From positions 32,340,894 to 32,404,893 of the forward strand of contig CM020618.1 in the NCBI GenBank assembly GCA_009829735.1: 64,000 nucleotides of DNA, given 5' to 3'. A program made the position numbers and the translations under genes. Position 1 is the stretch's first letter. Each line of letters opens with the position of its first letter. This document shows, piece after piece, positions 63,086-64,000 of this stretch. Origin of the DNA: Pyropia yezoensis. Taxonomy: Eukaryota; Rhodophyta; Bangiophyceae; Bangiales; Bangiaceae. The notes below the pieces were generated by a model. It was not told the DNA's origin. It was given only the letters and a program-made list of their open reading frames with translations, and ran no database searches.

Positions 63086-64000
63086 GTAAGCGCCGCCGCC
63101 GTCATCGCCGTCGCCGCCACCGCCGCCACCGCCGCGGCTTGCCGCCACCGCCACCGCCACCGGCATTCCCGCCGCCAGCGGCCGCCATCACCGGCGGGCG
63201 CCCCCCCGTCCCGCCATCGCGGCGGCCACCGCAGGGCGCGGCCGCCGCCGCGGGGGCGGTCGCCGGCGGGCGCGTGCGCCTCTCTCCCGCTGGCCGCGGT
63301 GACCACTGACACCCCTTCCCCCCCCCCGCCGCGCCTTTGGCCCCCCGGCGGTGGGGCCGGCGCGTCACCGCGGCTGCCGGGACTGGGGGCGCCGCCGGCC
63401 GCCGACGCGGCCGCGGCAGCCGCGGCGGGGGGGGGGGCGGACGGCGTTGGGCGGCGGCAGCCGCCGGGCTCGTCAGAGAACGGGGTGGCGGCGGCGCTAG
63501 CGGGGGTGGCGGCGGCGGCGGAGGCGGCGGCGGGGGCGGCGGCGGTGGCGGCGGTGGCGGCGGTGGGGCTGAGAGTGGCGGCGGCGGCCGGCCAGCCGCG
63601 CGGCGGCCAGCGCCGCGTGTCGCCCTCTGCCGGGCCGGCTTCGGGCGGGGGTGGCGCCTGCCCCGGCCCGTCGTGGGCCCAGGCGGCGGCGGCGGGGGGA
63701 TGGCAGCGGCGGCAGCGGGGGTGGCGGCTGTCGTGGCGTGACGGGCGGCGGCGTCTGCGGCGGCAGCGGGGGTGGCGGCTGCCGTGGCGTGACGGGCGGC
63801 GGCGTCTGCGGCGTCGGCGAGCGGGCGGGCGGGCGGGCGGGCGGGGTCTCCCTCACGGGGTCCAGGGGGGAGTGGGGGGGCGTCGCGGCGGCCGGGCGGG
63901 TTGCCCCGGCGCAAACCCTACTCCTTTGCCACGGCGGGCTGGCCACCGCCAACTGGGTCGGCAGCGTCTGGGTCTTCCCGCGCCCCGCCCCGCCCTCCGC
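63086..64000. other. Extremely GC-rich low-complexity tract
   Basis: Dominated by CCG/GCC/GGC triplets. Open frames exist on both strands (Gly-rich on +, Pro-rich at 63102-63914 on -) and I cannot decide whether any is translated. A ~51-bp unit (GTGACGGGCGGCGGCGTCTG and following) repeats about twice at 63690-63815. The Pro-rich minus frame could be a cell-wall-type protein but lacks any recognisable domain. Confidence 0.4.

Overview
The window looks like nuclear DNA of a eukaryote with a very GC-rich, intron-poor genome. A bangiophycean red alga (Porphyra/Pyropia type) fits best. The reasons are strongly G/C-ending codons, mostly single-exon housekeeping genes, a bacterial-type glutamyl-tRNA synthetase with a presequence, a cyanobacterial/plastid-type DUF2993 protein, and a tRNA-Asp with an insert in its T-loop. 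Ectopic tRNA introns are known from red algae. The assignment is inference; no rRNA or plastid marker is present.

Layout. (1) 414-2495: DUF2993 (LmeA-like) lipid-binding protein gene, minus strand. (2) 3074-30959: a tRNA-Asp(GUC) locus invaded by a head-to-tail array of at least four ~7.35-kb non-LTR retrotransposons, all minus strand. Each unit has ORF1 (RRM-like domain) overlapping ORF2 (zinc fingers, reverse transcriptase, restriction-like endonuclease) by 8 nt. An 80-nt tRNA-Asp piece lies at each visible junction. A 500-N gap interrupts the array at 23453-23952. (3) 32295-34578: two non-autonomous hAT-type elements with perfect 8-bp target duplications. (4) 34825-44611: a housekeeping island with an ACC-synthase-like aminotransferase (+), poly(A)-binding protein (-), glutamyl-tRNA synthetase (+) and biotin-protein ligase (-). 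(5) 44720-55294: two related PIF/Harbinger transposons, one nested in the other. Each carries a two-exon DDE transposase and a convergently transcribed, unrecognised second protein. (6) 57385-63085: a multi-pass membrane protein gene split by a ~4-kb piggyBac-like transposon with a CTAG target duplication. (7) 63100-64000: very GC-rich low-complexity DNA.

How the parts relate. Retrotransposon insertion leaves a complete tRNA-Asp at the upstream end of the array and 5'-truncated tRNAs at every other junction, which suggests target-site specialisation. The Harbinger nest ends about 108 bp from the biotin-protein ligase start codon, so it probably changed that promoter. Removing the piggyBac-like element together with one CTAG would rejoin the membrane-protein reading frame exactly.

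The least expected signals are the tRNA-Asp-targeted array with its T-loop inserts, a coding-like alternative frame hidden in retrotransposon ORF1 next to long G-runs, the conserved Harbinger companion protein, and the CTAG duplication of the piggyBac-like element.
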